Under the pieces are notes generated by a model. That model did no database searches, was not told the origin of the DNA, and saw only the letters and a list, made by a program, of their open reading frames with translations. DNA of 64,000 bases from contig SJCO01000002.1 of the NCBI GenBank assembly GCA_005217565.1, forward strand, positions 62,001-126,000, given 5' to 3'. This document shows, piece by piece, positions 8,514 to 17,680 of this stretch; within the stretch, counting starts at the first letter, position 1; each line of letters opens with the position of its first letter. A program made the translations under genes and the position numbers. The stretch comes from Puteibacter caeruleilacunae. GTDB taxonomy: Bacteria; Bacteroidota; Bacteroidia; Bacteroidales; Prolixibacteraceae.

Positions 8514-11500
8514 TTAATCAATAATATCATTTTGAATGAGTCTCACCAATGCCCCAACAAAAGGAAGACTATGTGCGATATAACCTTCATCATCAAAATA
8601 TACAGGTAGATCATGTTTCTGATCAATTGGTTGTATTCTAAATTGACGACTTGCTGAAAATCCATTGCAAATAGTACCAGGAATACCTGTCCAGCTCCCT
8701 TTAGTCCTGTGACCAACACCTGCAATCATACTATAAGATTTAAATCCTTTCGAACCTTTATTCTTCCACCCACAATTCAGACCAGTAATCCACTGCAGAT
8801 TTCCCATTGCAATCTCATGAAATTGAGAATCGTTAAAGTACTTCTCAAATTCCAAACCAAGAATAGCAGCAAAACTATACAGGTTATTGTGAGCATGATA
8901 CCAATTCCCAAAATAGAGAACTCCTTCATCATTATAATAGCCCGCAGGTAGTAATTTAAACGGAGACATATTACACACGGGTGCAAAATAGCCATATGCA
9001 AAATTTCTTAAACATTGATCCCATTGCTTTGCGGCAGGGTGATTGTTCCATAGTTGTTTCATCTCAATAAAAGGAAGAATATAATGAGGATAATGCCCCC
9101 CCTTATTATAAATCCTACCTTCTTTACTCCATGCCCCACAATGTATATTACCCTTTTCTGAAAACTTTTTATTTCCAAAAGACGAAAAATCACCATAAGT
9201 ATAAAAATGACCAAATAATCCTTTATCACTGCTTGTTCGCGGGATTTGCCTTTTCATTATCTGTCGAGCCAATTCTATAGCATCATCCTTATATCGCTTT
9301 TCTCCATTCTTATATAATTCTATTGATGCTCTTAACATCGTAATTAAATCGCGTGTCATCCATTGATCTGTAGGAGGTATCGATCCTGTGGGTGCACCAT
9401 GAACAGGAGCATAAAATCTCTGTTCTTCCTTATTTATTATCGGGCCATTTTTACTAATCCAATTATAAGCTCTTTTTGAACGCTCTAGATAATGCTTAGC
9501 TGACCTGGGCTTGTCCTTATTTAATAACCTCGCTACACGAGCAAATATATAAGCTGCTTTTGCAACATTACCGGTAACAATATCGATTTGACGACTCTCA
9601 TGAACAACAGCGCCATCTCCCAATCCTTTCTCTTTCGCTAAATCCTGATAATAAACAATAAAATCAGTTCCCCTTATCATTTGCTTCAAGATAAAATTAT
9701 ATTCCTCGGCAGAGATTTTATCAGAAGCAAGTTCAATAACATCACACAAACCATCTAATGCAACAACATGACTGCTTAACTCTTGTAGATCTCCCCCACA
9801 ATCACGCCATCCTTTTCCTGTTACAGTATGTTGAGAACGTTCTTTCATCATATCAATGGCAATGGTAGAAAAGCATGATTTCCAAAGCATATCCTTTTCT
9901 ACATGCAAGGTATCAGAACAAAAGCAGTTATCATCAACTAATAACTTTAATAGATAGTCTCCACTTTGTTCAATCCTAAAATCTGCAGTCCACCAATTTG
10001 CAGACCATTTATTCCCTTTAAACTTAGGACTCCCCGAAGTAATAATATTCCCCTCTAAATCTTCCACGGAATAGCTTTCTCCCGACAAACCAGAATATCT
10101 ATAATTGCTTCGAAAATAAACGATTATTTTTTCACCACTATTGTATCCTACTTGATCAGATAATATGCTTAACTCAAAATCTTCAGAATAATTAATTTTA
10201 ACATTAAGTTGTTCTCCCTTATTGATTGTCAAATTTAAATCAGACAATACAAGTTTACCGTCCTCATAATGCCACTCGCAATCACATTTTTTGTTTTTAT
10301 AGGTCACCTCAACACTCTCTACCGACTCTGATTGTAACTCCAACTCATTAAGTACTAAAGAACCATATTCCAACCTAAGTTTAACAAATTGATTCTTCCC
10401 TGAGATATTTTGACTCAAATCACCCCAGCCTTCTGCTCCAATAAAAAAGCCATTATAGCTATCATTGTTAGTACGAGGAGCAAACTCTATTTTCCCTTTA
10501 GGACCATCATAATTGAAACCTTCTAAAGCTGTTAAAATACCCCATGACGCCATAGCTCTGGCATAGTGATCCCCACATTCAATCTCATTCCATGGGTTAT
10601 GCTTCTCTGGTCGATACCTTTCATGTACACCTTTTACAATCGATAGACCATTATCCAATAATCCATCATAAATCATATTGGTGGCTACCTGATACTCTAA
10701 TCCAGACCATACCTCATTACGATATCGAACTGAGTTTTTATTTAAGTGCTTCCCTAGAGGGAATGTACAGTTAAACAATCCAGGTTCACCTGCATGTGCA
10801 AAATACCTTTCAGGAGTATAAATTTCATTATATGTTCCAACATCCTTAGTCCAATTAAATTCCCAAATTGATTGAAGAGCAGTTTCAACACACTTTTGAG
10901 GATAAATATATCCCAGATCCAACAAATGAGCCCATGTTTGTCCAAACAATTGATCACTTAAGCAACCATTAGCATATTGATTTTTACTGTGTTTTTGTAA
11001 ATCAACCTTCTGTATAAAATATCTCCCGTTCCATAACTGCTCTACAGATAACTTCGAACCTTTGAGATAGATCTTTCTACACTTCTCGGCAAATGTATTA
11101 TCATTCACAATTAAAGCCATCTGCTCTGCTGCTTTCAGAGCCGCCAAATACAAACCACCTACATATGTATTCGGACCATAGAAACTGATATCGTATGTAT
11201 TATGTTGTGCTCCCTCAATTAAACCATCGTCATTACCATCAGCTTTGATGGCATATTCCATTGCCATCTTTATTTTGGTCCAGTTTCGTTCAAGAAACGA
11301 ATTATCCTTCGACATTAAATGCTCCCGATAACATTTTAAAATGGTTCCCATTTGACCATCCATGGCAACTTTCCCCCATCCAATACGATATGAAATTCCT
11401 CCTTGCTTATCAAATGATTTCCCTAAATCTGTTTTTTCCCGAACATTTCGCTCTAATTCGGGGAATAAATGGGCAATTGCCTGTACGTAATTATACACGT

Positions 11501-12797
11501 GTGTACATGTACCGACACACGAACCTACACCTTCCCAAGCCCAAAAGGTATCATCTGCCCACCACTGACATGTTTCTGTAGCTAATGTCGATACTGGCAT
11601 CATAATTCTCTGTTTCAACCAATATGGAAGATTCGACTTTCTATACCAACTTTCATGAAACGCATGAGTCTCTTTATCCAACCTGTTAAAATTCGCTTTT
11701 AAATAACTTGCAACATCCAATGATGAGTTGAACCAATTAGCATACATATTCCGAATAATTGGGCCTTTGGTTGGAATTGGTTTCGTCCAATTATGTCCAT
11801 TTCCAAAATCTTTAGGTCGATTTGGGAAGAACCACGTTAACAAAAATACAATCTCTTTTTCTTCTCCCGCCGATAGTTTAATCTTTTGGCAAACCTCTCC
11901 TATCAGCTCATTTCCCAACTGTGTCTTAGCCTTTCCTTTTGATCGCTTCTTTTTGTTGGTGATAATTGATCCTTTATCACTTAACAACGAAAGTGAGATA
12001 TTCCCATTATAAGGATGTTCTTTTTCTGATGATTCAGAAGAAATATAATCCATAAATAAGGACTGAATCCCTTTCTGTTTCATAGCCTGATTTCTAATCT
12101 CTCCTGTTGCAATCCCCTTCAAGTCATTCATTACAATATTTTGAAGGTATCCTGAGAGTTCCGCATTAATGTTTTCAGACGATGTATTCTTTATTCTAAA
12201 TTTAAAAATTGTTGCAGGAGTTGCTGATTCTTTTGCACTTAAAGGTATAAAAGGAGAAAACACCTCCATATTTATACTAACAGGCAATGATTGCTCATTA
12301 TCTTCATATAAAACTTTTGCGATGGGATATTCACCTATAAAGCCAATATCATTAAAGCCAGATTTATCGAGATTCCTTGTTACTTTTTTTCCATTGTGAC
12401 TTAATGTCACAGAAAATCCTTGCTTAAAATAATTTTGAGGTTTAAAAGTTTGATAACAAACTTTCCAAGGTCCCTGACTTGTTTGAAAGTTCATGAGACT
12501 ATCCACTCCATAACCAGTATTATAAGCATTATTAGCAATCCACCAATTAGCTAGAGTTCCATCTCCAGTAACATACAATTGGCCAGCTGCAATTCCACCA
12601 CAAGGCATTCCGATTGTAGTTAATTCCTCACCTCTGTACACCTTCTGACTTCCCTCACTATACAATGATTCAAACCACTTATTATCAAGTTGCTTTTCCC
12701 CCGAAATAATCCTGTTTGATCTTTCCTGAGCCAAACCAATCCAAGACAATAGCATCACAATGAATAAACCTATTAATCTACCTAAAACCTTAACCAT
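8514..12797 (-). CDS. Secreted GH116 glycosidase fused to a GH9-like module
   Basis: This 1427-residue protein has a Sec signal peptide (cleavage after about GLAQ, residue 24). Residues about 50-320 are the GH116 N-terminal beta domain (GMPCGGIAAGQ at 63-73). About 385-800 is the GH116 (DUF608) helical barrel: WEGVGSC has the likely nucleophile Glu422, NTYD the likely acid/base Asp536, and NEIECGDHYAR (737-747) gives Glu738 and Arg747. These have the 9-residue spacing of the sugar-binding pair in known GH116 enzymes. From about 873 an Ig-like domain (SDQVGYNSGEK) starts a GH9-like half with GWRDCGGD (996-1003) and a C-terminal helical part. GH116 enzymes cleave beta-linked glucose, xylose or N-acetylglucosamine. 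It is the last gene of the Sus-type operon, 135 bases after SusD2, with a hairpin in the gap. The GH9 half seems to lack catalytic residues. Confidence 0.85.
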   Translation of the reverse strand: MVKVLGRLIGLFIVMLLSWIGLAQERSNRIISGEKQLDNKWFESLYSEGSQKVYRGEELTTIGMPCGGIAAGQLYVTGDGTLANWWIANNAYNTGYGVDSLMNFQTSQGPWKVCYQTFKPQNYFKQGFSVTLSHNGKKVTRNLDKSGFNDIGFIGEYPIAKVLYEDNEQSLPVSINMEVFSPFIPLSAKESATPATIFKFRIKNTSSENINAELSGYLQNIVMNDLKGIATGEIRNQAMKQKGIQSLFMDYISSESSEKEHPYNGNISLSLLSDKGSIITNKKKRSKGKAKTQLGNELIGEVCQKIKLSAGEEKEIVFLLTWFFPNRPKDFGNGHNWTKPIPTKGPIIRNMYANWFNSSLDVASYLKANFNRLDKETHAFHESWYRKSNLPYWLKQRIMMPVSTLATETCQWWADDTFWAWEGVGSCVGTCTHVYNYVQAIAHLFPELERNVREKTDLGKSFDKQGGISYRIGWGKVAMDGQMGTILKCYREHLMSKDNSFLERNWTKIKMAMEYAIKADGNDDGLIEGAQHNTYDISFYGPNTYVGGLYLAALKAAEQMALIVNDNTFAEKCRKIYLKGSKLSVEQLWNGRYFIQKVDLQKHSKNQYANGCLSDQLFGQTWAHLLDLGYIYPQKCVETALQSIWEFNWTKDVGTYNEIYTPERYFAHAGEPGLFNCTFPLGKHLNKNSVRYRNEVWSGLEYQVATNMIYDGLLDNGLSIVKGVHERYRPEKHNPWNEIECGDHYARAMASWGILTALEGFNYDGPKGKIEFAPRTNNDSYNGFFIGAEGWGDLSQNISGKNQFVKLRLEYGSLVLNELELQSESVESVEVTYKNKKCDCEWHYEDGKLVLSDLNLTINKGEQLNVKINYSEDFELSILSDQVGYNSGEKIIVYFRSNYRYSGLSGESYSVEDLEGNIITSGSPKFKGNKWSANWWTADFRIEQSGDYLLKLLVDDNCFCSDTLHVEKDMLWKSCFSTIAIDMMKERSQHTVTGKGWRDCGGDLQELSSHVVALDGLCDVIELASDKISAEEYNFILKQMIRGTDFIVYYQDLAKEKGLGDGAVVHESRQIDIVTGNVAKAAYIFARVARLLNKDKPRSAKHYLERSKRAYNWISKNGPIINKEEQRFYAPVHGAPTGSIPPTDQWMTRDLITMLRASIELYKNGEKRYKDDAIELARQIMKRQIPRTSSDKGLFGHFYTYGDFSSFGNKKFSEKGNIHCGAWSKEGRIYNKGGHYPHYILPFIEMKQLWNNHPAAKQWDQCLRNFAYGYFAPVCNMSPFKLLPAGYYNDEGVLYFGNWYHAHNNLYSFAAILGLEFEKYFNDSQFHEIAMGNLQWITGLNCGWKNKGSKGFKSYSMIAGVGHRTKGSWTGIPGTICNGFSASRQFRIQPIDQKHDLPVYFDDEGYIAHSLPFVGALVRLIQNDIID

Positions 12798-12843
12798 CTA
12801 TATTCCAAACTTTTTCAAGTATACCTAATTCTCTTCTTAAAAA

Positions 12844-12869
12844 GTCCCCCAGGAACCAACCTGGAGGAC
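12844..12869 (-). terminator. Hairpin between SusD2 and the GH116-GH9 gene
   Basis: GTCCCCCAGG (12844-12853) pairs with CCTGGAGGAC (12860-12869), with one mismatch and a 6-base loop. On the minus strand it is followed by CTTTTT. It lies in the only long gap of the operon and looks like a leaky terminator or RNA-stabilising hairpin that would set the enzyme's level below that of the surface proteins. Confidence 0.5.
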
Positions 12870-12932
12870 AATCCAACACATCCATTCATCACACTGAATG
12901 CTATGGGCAACGATTAAACCAATAAAAAACCA

Positions 12933-14504
12933 CTAGCGTTTAATATACCAGTTTTCTGGGTCCATTAACTCTTCTCTCATTGCAGATGAAGCATTTGACT
13001 TAGTAGCTATACGATCAGCAAGGAATGAAGCCCCTGTAGCTCCATCATCTCCCATCCAACGCTTCGCAATTCGTACCAGTGCAGGCCAACGCTTTCCTTC
13101 GAAAGCCATCTCTAAAAGATACTCGTTAGCAATAAACTCTTCCACCTGATGCACTTCAGACTGTGTACTTTCGTCATCCAACACATAAGGCTTCAGATTT
13201 ACCCTTCCTCTTATACCAACGTTCTCTTTTAATCCTTCAGGAATACTGTATCGATCCGATAACACCTCATCCCATTCCGATCCTAACCAAAAATCCTGCA
13301 AACCATCATTTAGTAACGCCAAAGCAATATCAGCATCACCTAATCGATTGAAACACTCAGCCATTGCCAAATGCACATCTGCTGCCCGATATAAAATAAT
13401 TGGTGCATTATTATCATATGCCTGTCGCCCGATAGTATATTTGTACACCATTGATTTATCCATTGATGGAATCACACCAATAGAAGCTGCCAGACGCTGA
13501 AAATCACCTTTTTGCTCAAAATTATTAGATTGAAGTTCAAAACTGCTTACTACAGTATCTGAAGGAACCAAATATCCCAAACCATCAGGAGCCAAATCCC
13601 AGGTAAAGAAACTTTGCAGCTCATGCTGCTGGAAATTAGACTTACTGTAAGGAACTGCTGTATAAATCTCATTCGAATTAGAGGTAATGGATTTTGTAAA
13701 AATTTCGCTCCATTTCCCAAATCCATATTTCGACGATATTGTATACTTATTGCCCTCAACATCATTCAACAAGATTAAATACTGACTTAGTGCATCAGAG
13801 TACCGATCGGCCATTAAATACAGATTCCCAAGTAATAAATTAAATGGTATGCGCATCAAATTCCACTCTCCATCATTATCACCCATAATCTCTCCCCAGT
13901 TAACGTAACCGATATCGCCCTTGTGACTTTCCAATTCACCAATTAGCTTTTCAACCAACTCATCCTGTGTCAATTCTGGGAATGTTGCAACTTTTTGCTC
14001 ATCAAACTCTATTAATGGATCGTAGAAATAACGTACTTTTCCATAAATATAGCTTAAGTTGATATAAGCCCAGGCTCTACTCGTATAAGCTTGCAATCTA
14101 ATAGCCTTTGCTTCTTCCGAATCAAATCCAACATTGATGATATCCGTCGTATCTAACGTAGCAAGTAAGTCATTACAGTTCACCACAATTTTGTAATAAT
14201 CACTAGGATCACCAAACTTGTTCTCCGCACTTACCTTACGCTGCTCAATTTGAAAAAATTCGTCAGGAGCAACCGTTGATGGAAGTACTTCATCACTCAA
14301 TAAACTGTTCAGAATGATATTCTGATCAGCAACATCCTGTATCAGGCCATTAATACCTACAATTGTGTTGGTAATCTCCTGAATACTTTGATAATTCTTA
14401 TCTCCGGCAATGATATCATCTTTGTCTGTCTCAAAGAAGTCATTACAAGCCATGCCTCCAATAGCAAGAAATGCCAGAAATATGTATTTTATATTTTTAT
14501 ACAT
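12933..14504 (-). CDS. SusD/RagB-like surface glycan-binding lipoprotein (SusD2)
   Basis: This 523-residue outer-membrane lipoprotein has a lipobox ending at Cys20 (IGGMACNDFFETD). It shows the SusD pattern: an early helical region, TPR-like helices (AYTSRAWAYINLSYIYGKVRYFYDPL), a late ADVHLAMAECFNRLGDADIAL helix pair, and a C-terminal FEGKRWPALVRIAKRWM segment typical of the RagB/SusD domain. SusD proteins cap the SusC channel and bind glycan at the cell surface. It lies 18 bases after SusC2, its transporter partner. The glycan cannot be told from sequence. Confidence 0.93.
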   Translation of the reverse strand: MYKNIKYIFLAFLAIGGMACNDFFETDKDDIIAGDKNYQSIQEITNTIVGINGLIQDVADQNIILNSLLSDEVLPSTVAPDEFFQIEQRKVSAENKFGDPSDYYKIVVNCNDLLATLDTTDIINVGFDSEEAKAIRLQAYTSRAWAYINLSYIYGKVRYFYDPLIEFDEQKVATFPELTQDELVEKLIGELESHKGDIGYVNWGEIMGDNDGEWNLMRIPFNLLLGNLYLMADRYSDALSQYLILLNDVEGNKYTISSKYGFGKWSEIFTKSITSNSNEIYTAVPYSKSNFQQHELQSFFTWDLAPDGLGYLVPSDTVVSSFELQSNNFEQKGDFQRLAASIGVIPSMDKSMVYKYTIGRQAYDNNAPIILYRAADVHLAMAECFNRLGDADIALALLNDGLQDFWLGSEWDEVLSDRYSIPEGLKENVGIRGRVNLKPYVLDDESTQSEVHQVEEFIANEYLLEMAFEGKRWPALVRIAKRWMGDDGATGASFLADRIATKSNASSAMREELMDPENWYIKR

Positions 14505-14522
14505 AAACTTTGTTTTTAGCTT

Positions 14523-17500
14523 TTACAATGTAACCTTAACTCCCAACATAATTGATCTTGCCAAAGGAACCTTTCCATAATCAACACCATTCAAAACAGG
14601 CTCACTACTGTAATTGAATTCTGGATCATACCCAAGGTAATCAGAGAACATGGTTAACAGATTCTCTCCTGTTACAAACACAATTCCATCTTGAACAAAG
14701 CCTAACCAGTTTTTTGGAAGATTATACCCTAAGGTCAACGATTTCAATTTGAGGTATGAGCCATCCTCAATCCAGCGATCAGAAAAACGTCCATTTCCCA
14801 TTGGATCTCCATATGTAGCTTTTGGCATATTGGTTTGCTGACCTTCGATCATCCATCTATTGGTCACTGAAGTCGCCTGATTATTTAAGTCAGACATGCT
14901 TTCTAATTGTGCTCTCATGTAATTATACACTTCAGCCCCTTTTGAAAAAGTAAACTGACCAGTCAAGAAGAAATCCTTGAAATCAACATCAACATAGAAT
15001 CCTCCGAACATATCTGGAGTAGCGCTACCCAAACTAAAGCGGTCTTTATTATTAATGATTCCATTACCGTCTTTATCAACAAAAGTAACGTCACCTGCAC
15101 CAAACTGTACGCCCGCGCTATTTGTAAGACCAGCAGCATCAGCTTCCGCCTGCGTTGCAAAAACTCCTGTCGTTTTAAATCCATAAAACTCATATGGATT
15201 TCCACCAATAACTGAAATTACCGATCCTCCTGGAATATCAGTAATGATGTGTTGGTCTCCTCCAAGGCTCTTTATTTCACTATTAGAAAAACTGATGTTA
15301 CCACCAACAGTAAGATCAAAATCGTTATGATTTACAACCTTAAAGTTTGCCGAAATCTCCACACCTTTATTCTGCATCTCACCTCCATTCATCAAGAATG
15401 AACTATACCCCAGAAAATCAGATGTCGATTTATTCACCATCATATCCTTTGAGGTTTCAATGTAACCATCAACCTTCACATCAACACGATTATCAAATGC
15501 TAACCAATCTAATCCAAGATTTAGCATCTCACGCTTCTCGCTATTCAACGAACCATTAGGAATTCCATTTCTAACTATTCCATTTATCGACTTAACCTTC
15601 TTTGATGTAAAGAAATACTGACCGGTACTACTAGCCACATTACTATTTCCAGCTCTACCTACTCCGGCCCTTAACTTCAAATCATTTAACCAAGCCTTAT
15701 TTTTAAGAAACTCTTCTGATGATAGTCGCCAACCCAAAGAAACAGCCGGATAAATTTCAAATGCCCCATTATCTCCAAATACAGAAGAACGATCAGTTGA
15801 ACAGATAACTGTAGCAAAATATTTGTCGCGAACACCGTAGTTAACAGCAGCATTATAAGCCATGTAGTTATAGTTGTCCAGATAGCCACTAATTAACTTC
15901 TTATCTGTGGTATTGGAAAGACTATTAAATTCATCGTTTGAAGTGTTAATTCCCTGCCCAAAATCATACTCATTATCCATCAAAAGCGCTAATCCTCCAA
16001 CATTAATATTCAAGGTATTTCCACTTTTATAACGTTTGTGATGCATCAAGTTTCCTTTCATAAAGGTACTATGTCCAACCCCCACTCCATGTTTCACCAT
16101 ATTCTTTACCTCTGGATCATTTAAGGTAGCAATGGTATTCATACTTACACCTGGGATGAAAAGATTCTCCCTGTTTTTGCGATAGTTGCTTGATGCAAGA
16201 AAGCTTAACTTCCACGCTTGTGAAAAGGCGTATTCACCACCCAAGGATGCGAAAATATTATAACTTTTCTCAAAGTTATCAGTCACCTGTACCAAAGCGG
16301 TTGGATTCGAAACATCAAACTCTTTGACCTCCTCAAGATATACAGTCTTATTACCAGTTAAAGCCTCACTGGAATATGGAGCCATTGACGGAGCCTTAAA
16401 TAAAGTAGAATACAACGGTGAAACCGCAGTTTCAATCCCCTGCTCTTTTAAACTCCTTTTATTGATATTATATCCAAGAGATGTCCAAAGCTTAACCTTT
16501 GGTGATACATTAATTGTTGCATTAATGTGAGTTGTATATCTCGACAAATCAGTATTTTCAAGAATACCCTTGACATCGTGATAACCTAATGAAAGAGAAT
16601 AATGTGCTACCGCATCACCTCCCTTTACGTTTACAAAATAATCCTGAACAGCACCGGTTCCGAAAATCTCGTCTTGCCACTCTGTTTCGTTAGCATAGGT
16701 ATAATATTGAGGCATACTTTTATCATCCACTAAACCAGGGAATAATGCAACAACCTCATTCATACTATATTTCTGATGAGCAAGTTCTGTCATTAAGGAG
16801 GTAAAACCACCCGAATTCAGTAATGGAATTGACTTAGGCGCATCACATACACCCCCTTGCATTGACACATTGATTGAGGTTTCCAATCCATCACTTTCTT
16901 TAGTATCTATAATCACAATTCCATTGGCTCCAAGTGAACCATATGCAGCAGTTTCAGCCCCCTTCAATACAGTGATATTTTCAATATCAGAGACATTAAG
17001 GTTGGCAAAAGGATTACTAAACACACCATCAAATACAGGTGATTGCTGACCATTCATATTCACATATACTCCATCAAGAATAATCAATGGAGAGTTCCCT
17101 GCAAACAACGACGATAGTCCACGAATATCAAAGTAAGCGCCTTCTCCCGGCATGCCCGAGCGATTAATCACATTTACACCAGCAATCTGTCCTTGTAAAT
17201 TCTGTTCAACAGACTCTTTCGCTGCAGAGATCTTGTCATCACCAATTCCTGCTACACTTGAAGTCGTAACGCGACTTTCCTGCTCAACATATCCCAAATT
17301 GAATCTCTTTGTTGGGTTAACCCGGTCAGTCGTTTTCAATAAGGTAATACGTAATTCATTGCGCCCCTGACAATAGATCTCTGCATCGCGATATCCTTCC
17401 GAAGAAATGGAAATGGCCATTCCTTTGTCTTTCGCAAAAACGGGTATTTCAAACTTACCATTTACATCTGTACGGGTGGTAATTGTGTCGTTGATCACTT

Positions 17501-17669
17501 TGATCAAAGCTCCTTCTATTGGAGACTCATTATCTCCAATTACCAATCCCTTGACAGATGAGCTTGTCTTATTTACATCTTTTCTGCTTCCTGTTTTTTG
17601 TGCAAAGCCAAATCCGGAAAGCAATCCAAGAAGTACTATTAAATATATCTTTTTCATATACAAGTTCAT
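14523..17669 (-). CDS. SusC/RagA-like TonB-dependent transporter (SusC2)
   Basis: This outer-membrane transporter has 1048 residues. A signal peptide is followed by a carboxypeptidase-regulatory-like domain (VKGLVIGDNESPIEGALIKV, about 38-115). The plug has NLQGQIAGVNVINRSGMPGEG, the SusC variant IRGLSSLFAGNSPLIILDGV and LKGAETAAYGSLGANGIVII. A 22-strand-type barrel ends in MLGVKVTL. It imports oligosaccharides with energy from TonB and pairs with SusD2 downstream. The second Met (17657, MKKIYLIVLL) gives a more ordinary signal peptide than the first and is the likelier start. It begins 11 bases after the stop of fasciclin C. Confidence 0.95.
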   Translation of the reverse strand: MNLYMKKIYLIVLLGLLSGFGFAQKTGSRKDVNKTSSSVKGLVIGDNESPIEGALIKVINDTITTRTDVNGKFEIPVFAKDKGMAISISSEGYRDAEIYCQGRNELRITLLKTTDRVNPTKRFNLGYVEQESRVTTSSVAGIGDDKISAAKESVEQNLQGQIAGVNVINRSGMPGEGAYFDIRGLSSLFAGNSPLIILDGVYVNMNGQQSPVFDGVFSNPFANLNVSDIENITVLKGAETAAYGSLGANGIVIIDTKESDGLETSINVSMQGGVCDAPKSIPLLNSGGFTSLMTELAHQKYSMNEVVALFPGLVDDKSMPQYYTYANETEWQDEIFGTGAVQDYFVNVKGGDAVAHYSLSLGYHDVKGILENTDLSRYTTHINATINVSPKVKLWTSLGYNINKRSLKEQGIETAVSPLYSTLFKAPSMAPYSSEALTGNKTVYLEEVKEFDVSNPTALVQVTDNFEKSYNIFASLGGEYAFSQAWKLSFLASSNYRKNRENLFIPGVSMNTIATLNDPEVKNMVKHGVGVGHSTFMKGNLMHHKRYKSGNTLNINVGGLALLMDNEYDFGQGINTSNDEFNSLSNTTDKKLISGYLDNYNYMAYNAAVNYGVRDKYFATVICSTDRSSVFGDNGAFEIYPAVSLGWRLSSEEFLKNKAWLNDLKLRAGVGRAGNSNVASSTGQYFFTSKKVKSINGIVRNGIPNGSLNSEKREMLNLGLDWLAFDNRVDVKVDGYIETSKDMMVNKSTSDFLGYSSFLMNGGEMQNKGVEISANFKVVNHNDFDLTVGGNISFSNSEIKSLGGDQHIITDIPGGSVISVIGGNPYEFYGFKTTGVFATQAEADAAGLTNSAGVQFGAGDVTFVDKDGNGIINNKDRFSLGSATPDMFGGFYVDVDFKDFFLTGQFTFSKGAEVYNYMRAQLESMSDLNNQATSVTNRWMIEGQQTNMPKATYGDPMGNGRFSDRWIEDGSYLKLKSLTLGYNLPKNWLGFVQDGIVFVTGENLLTMFSDYLGYDPEFNYSSEPVLNGVDYGKVPLARSIMLGVKVTL

Positions 17670-17680
17670 TCATTATTAGA

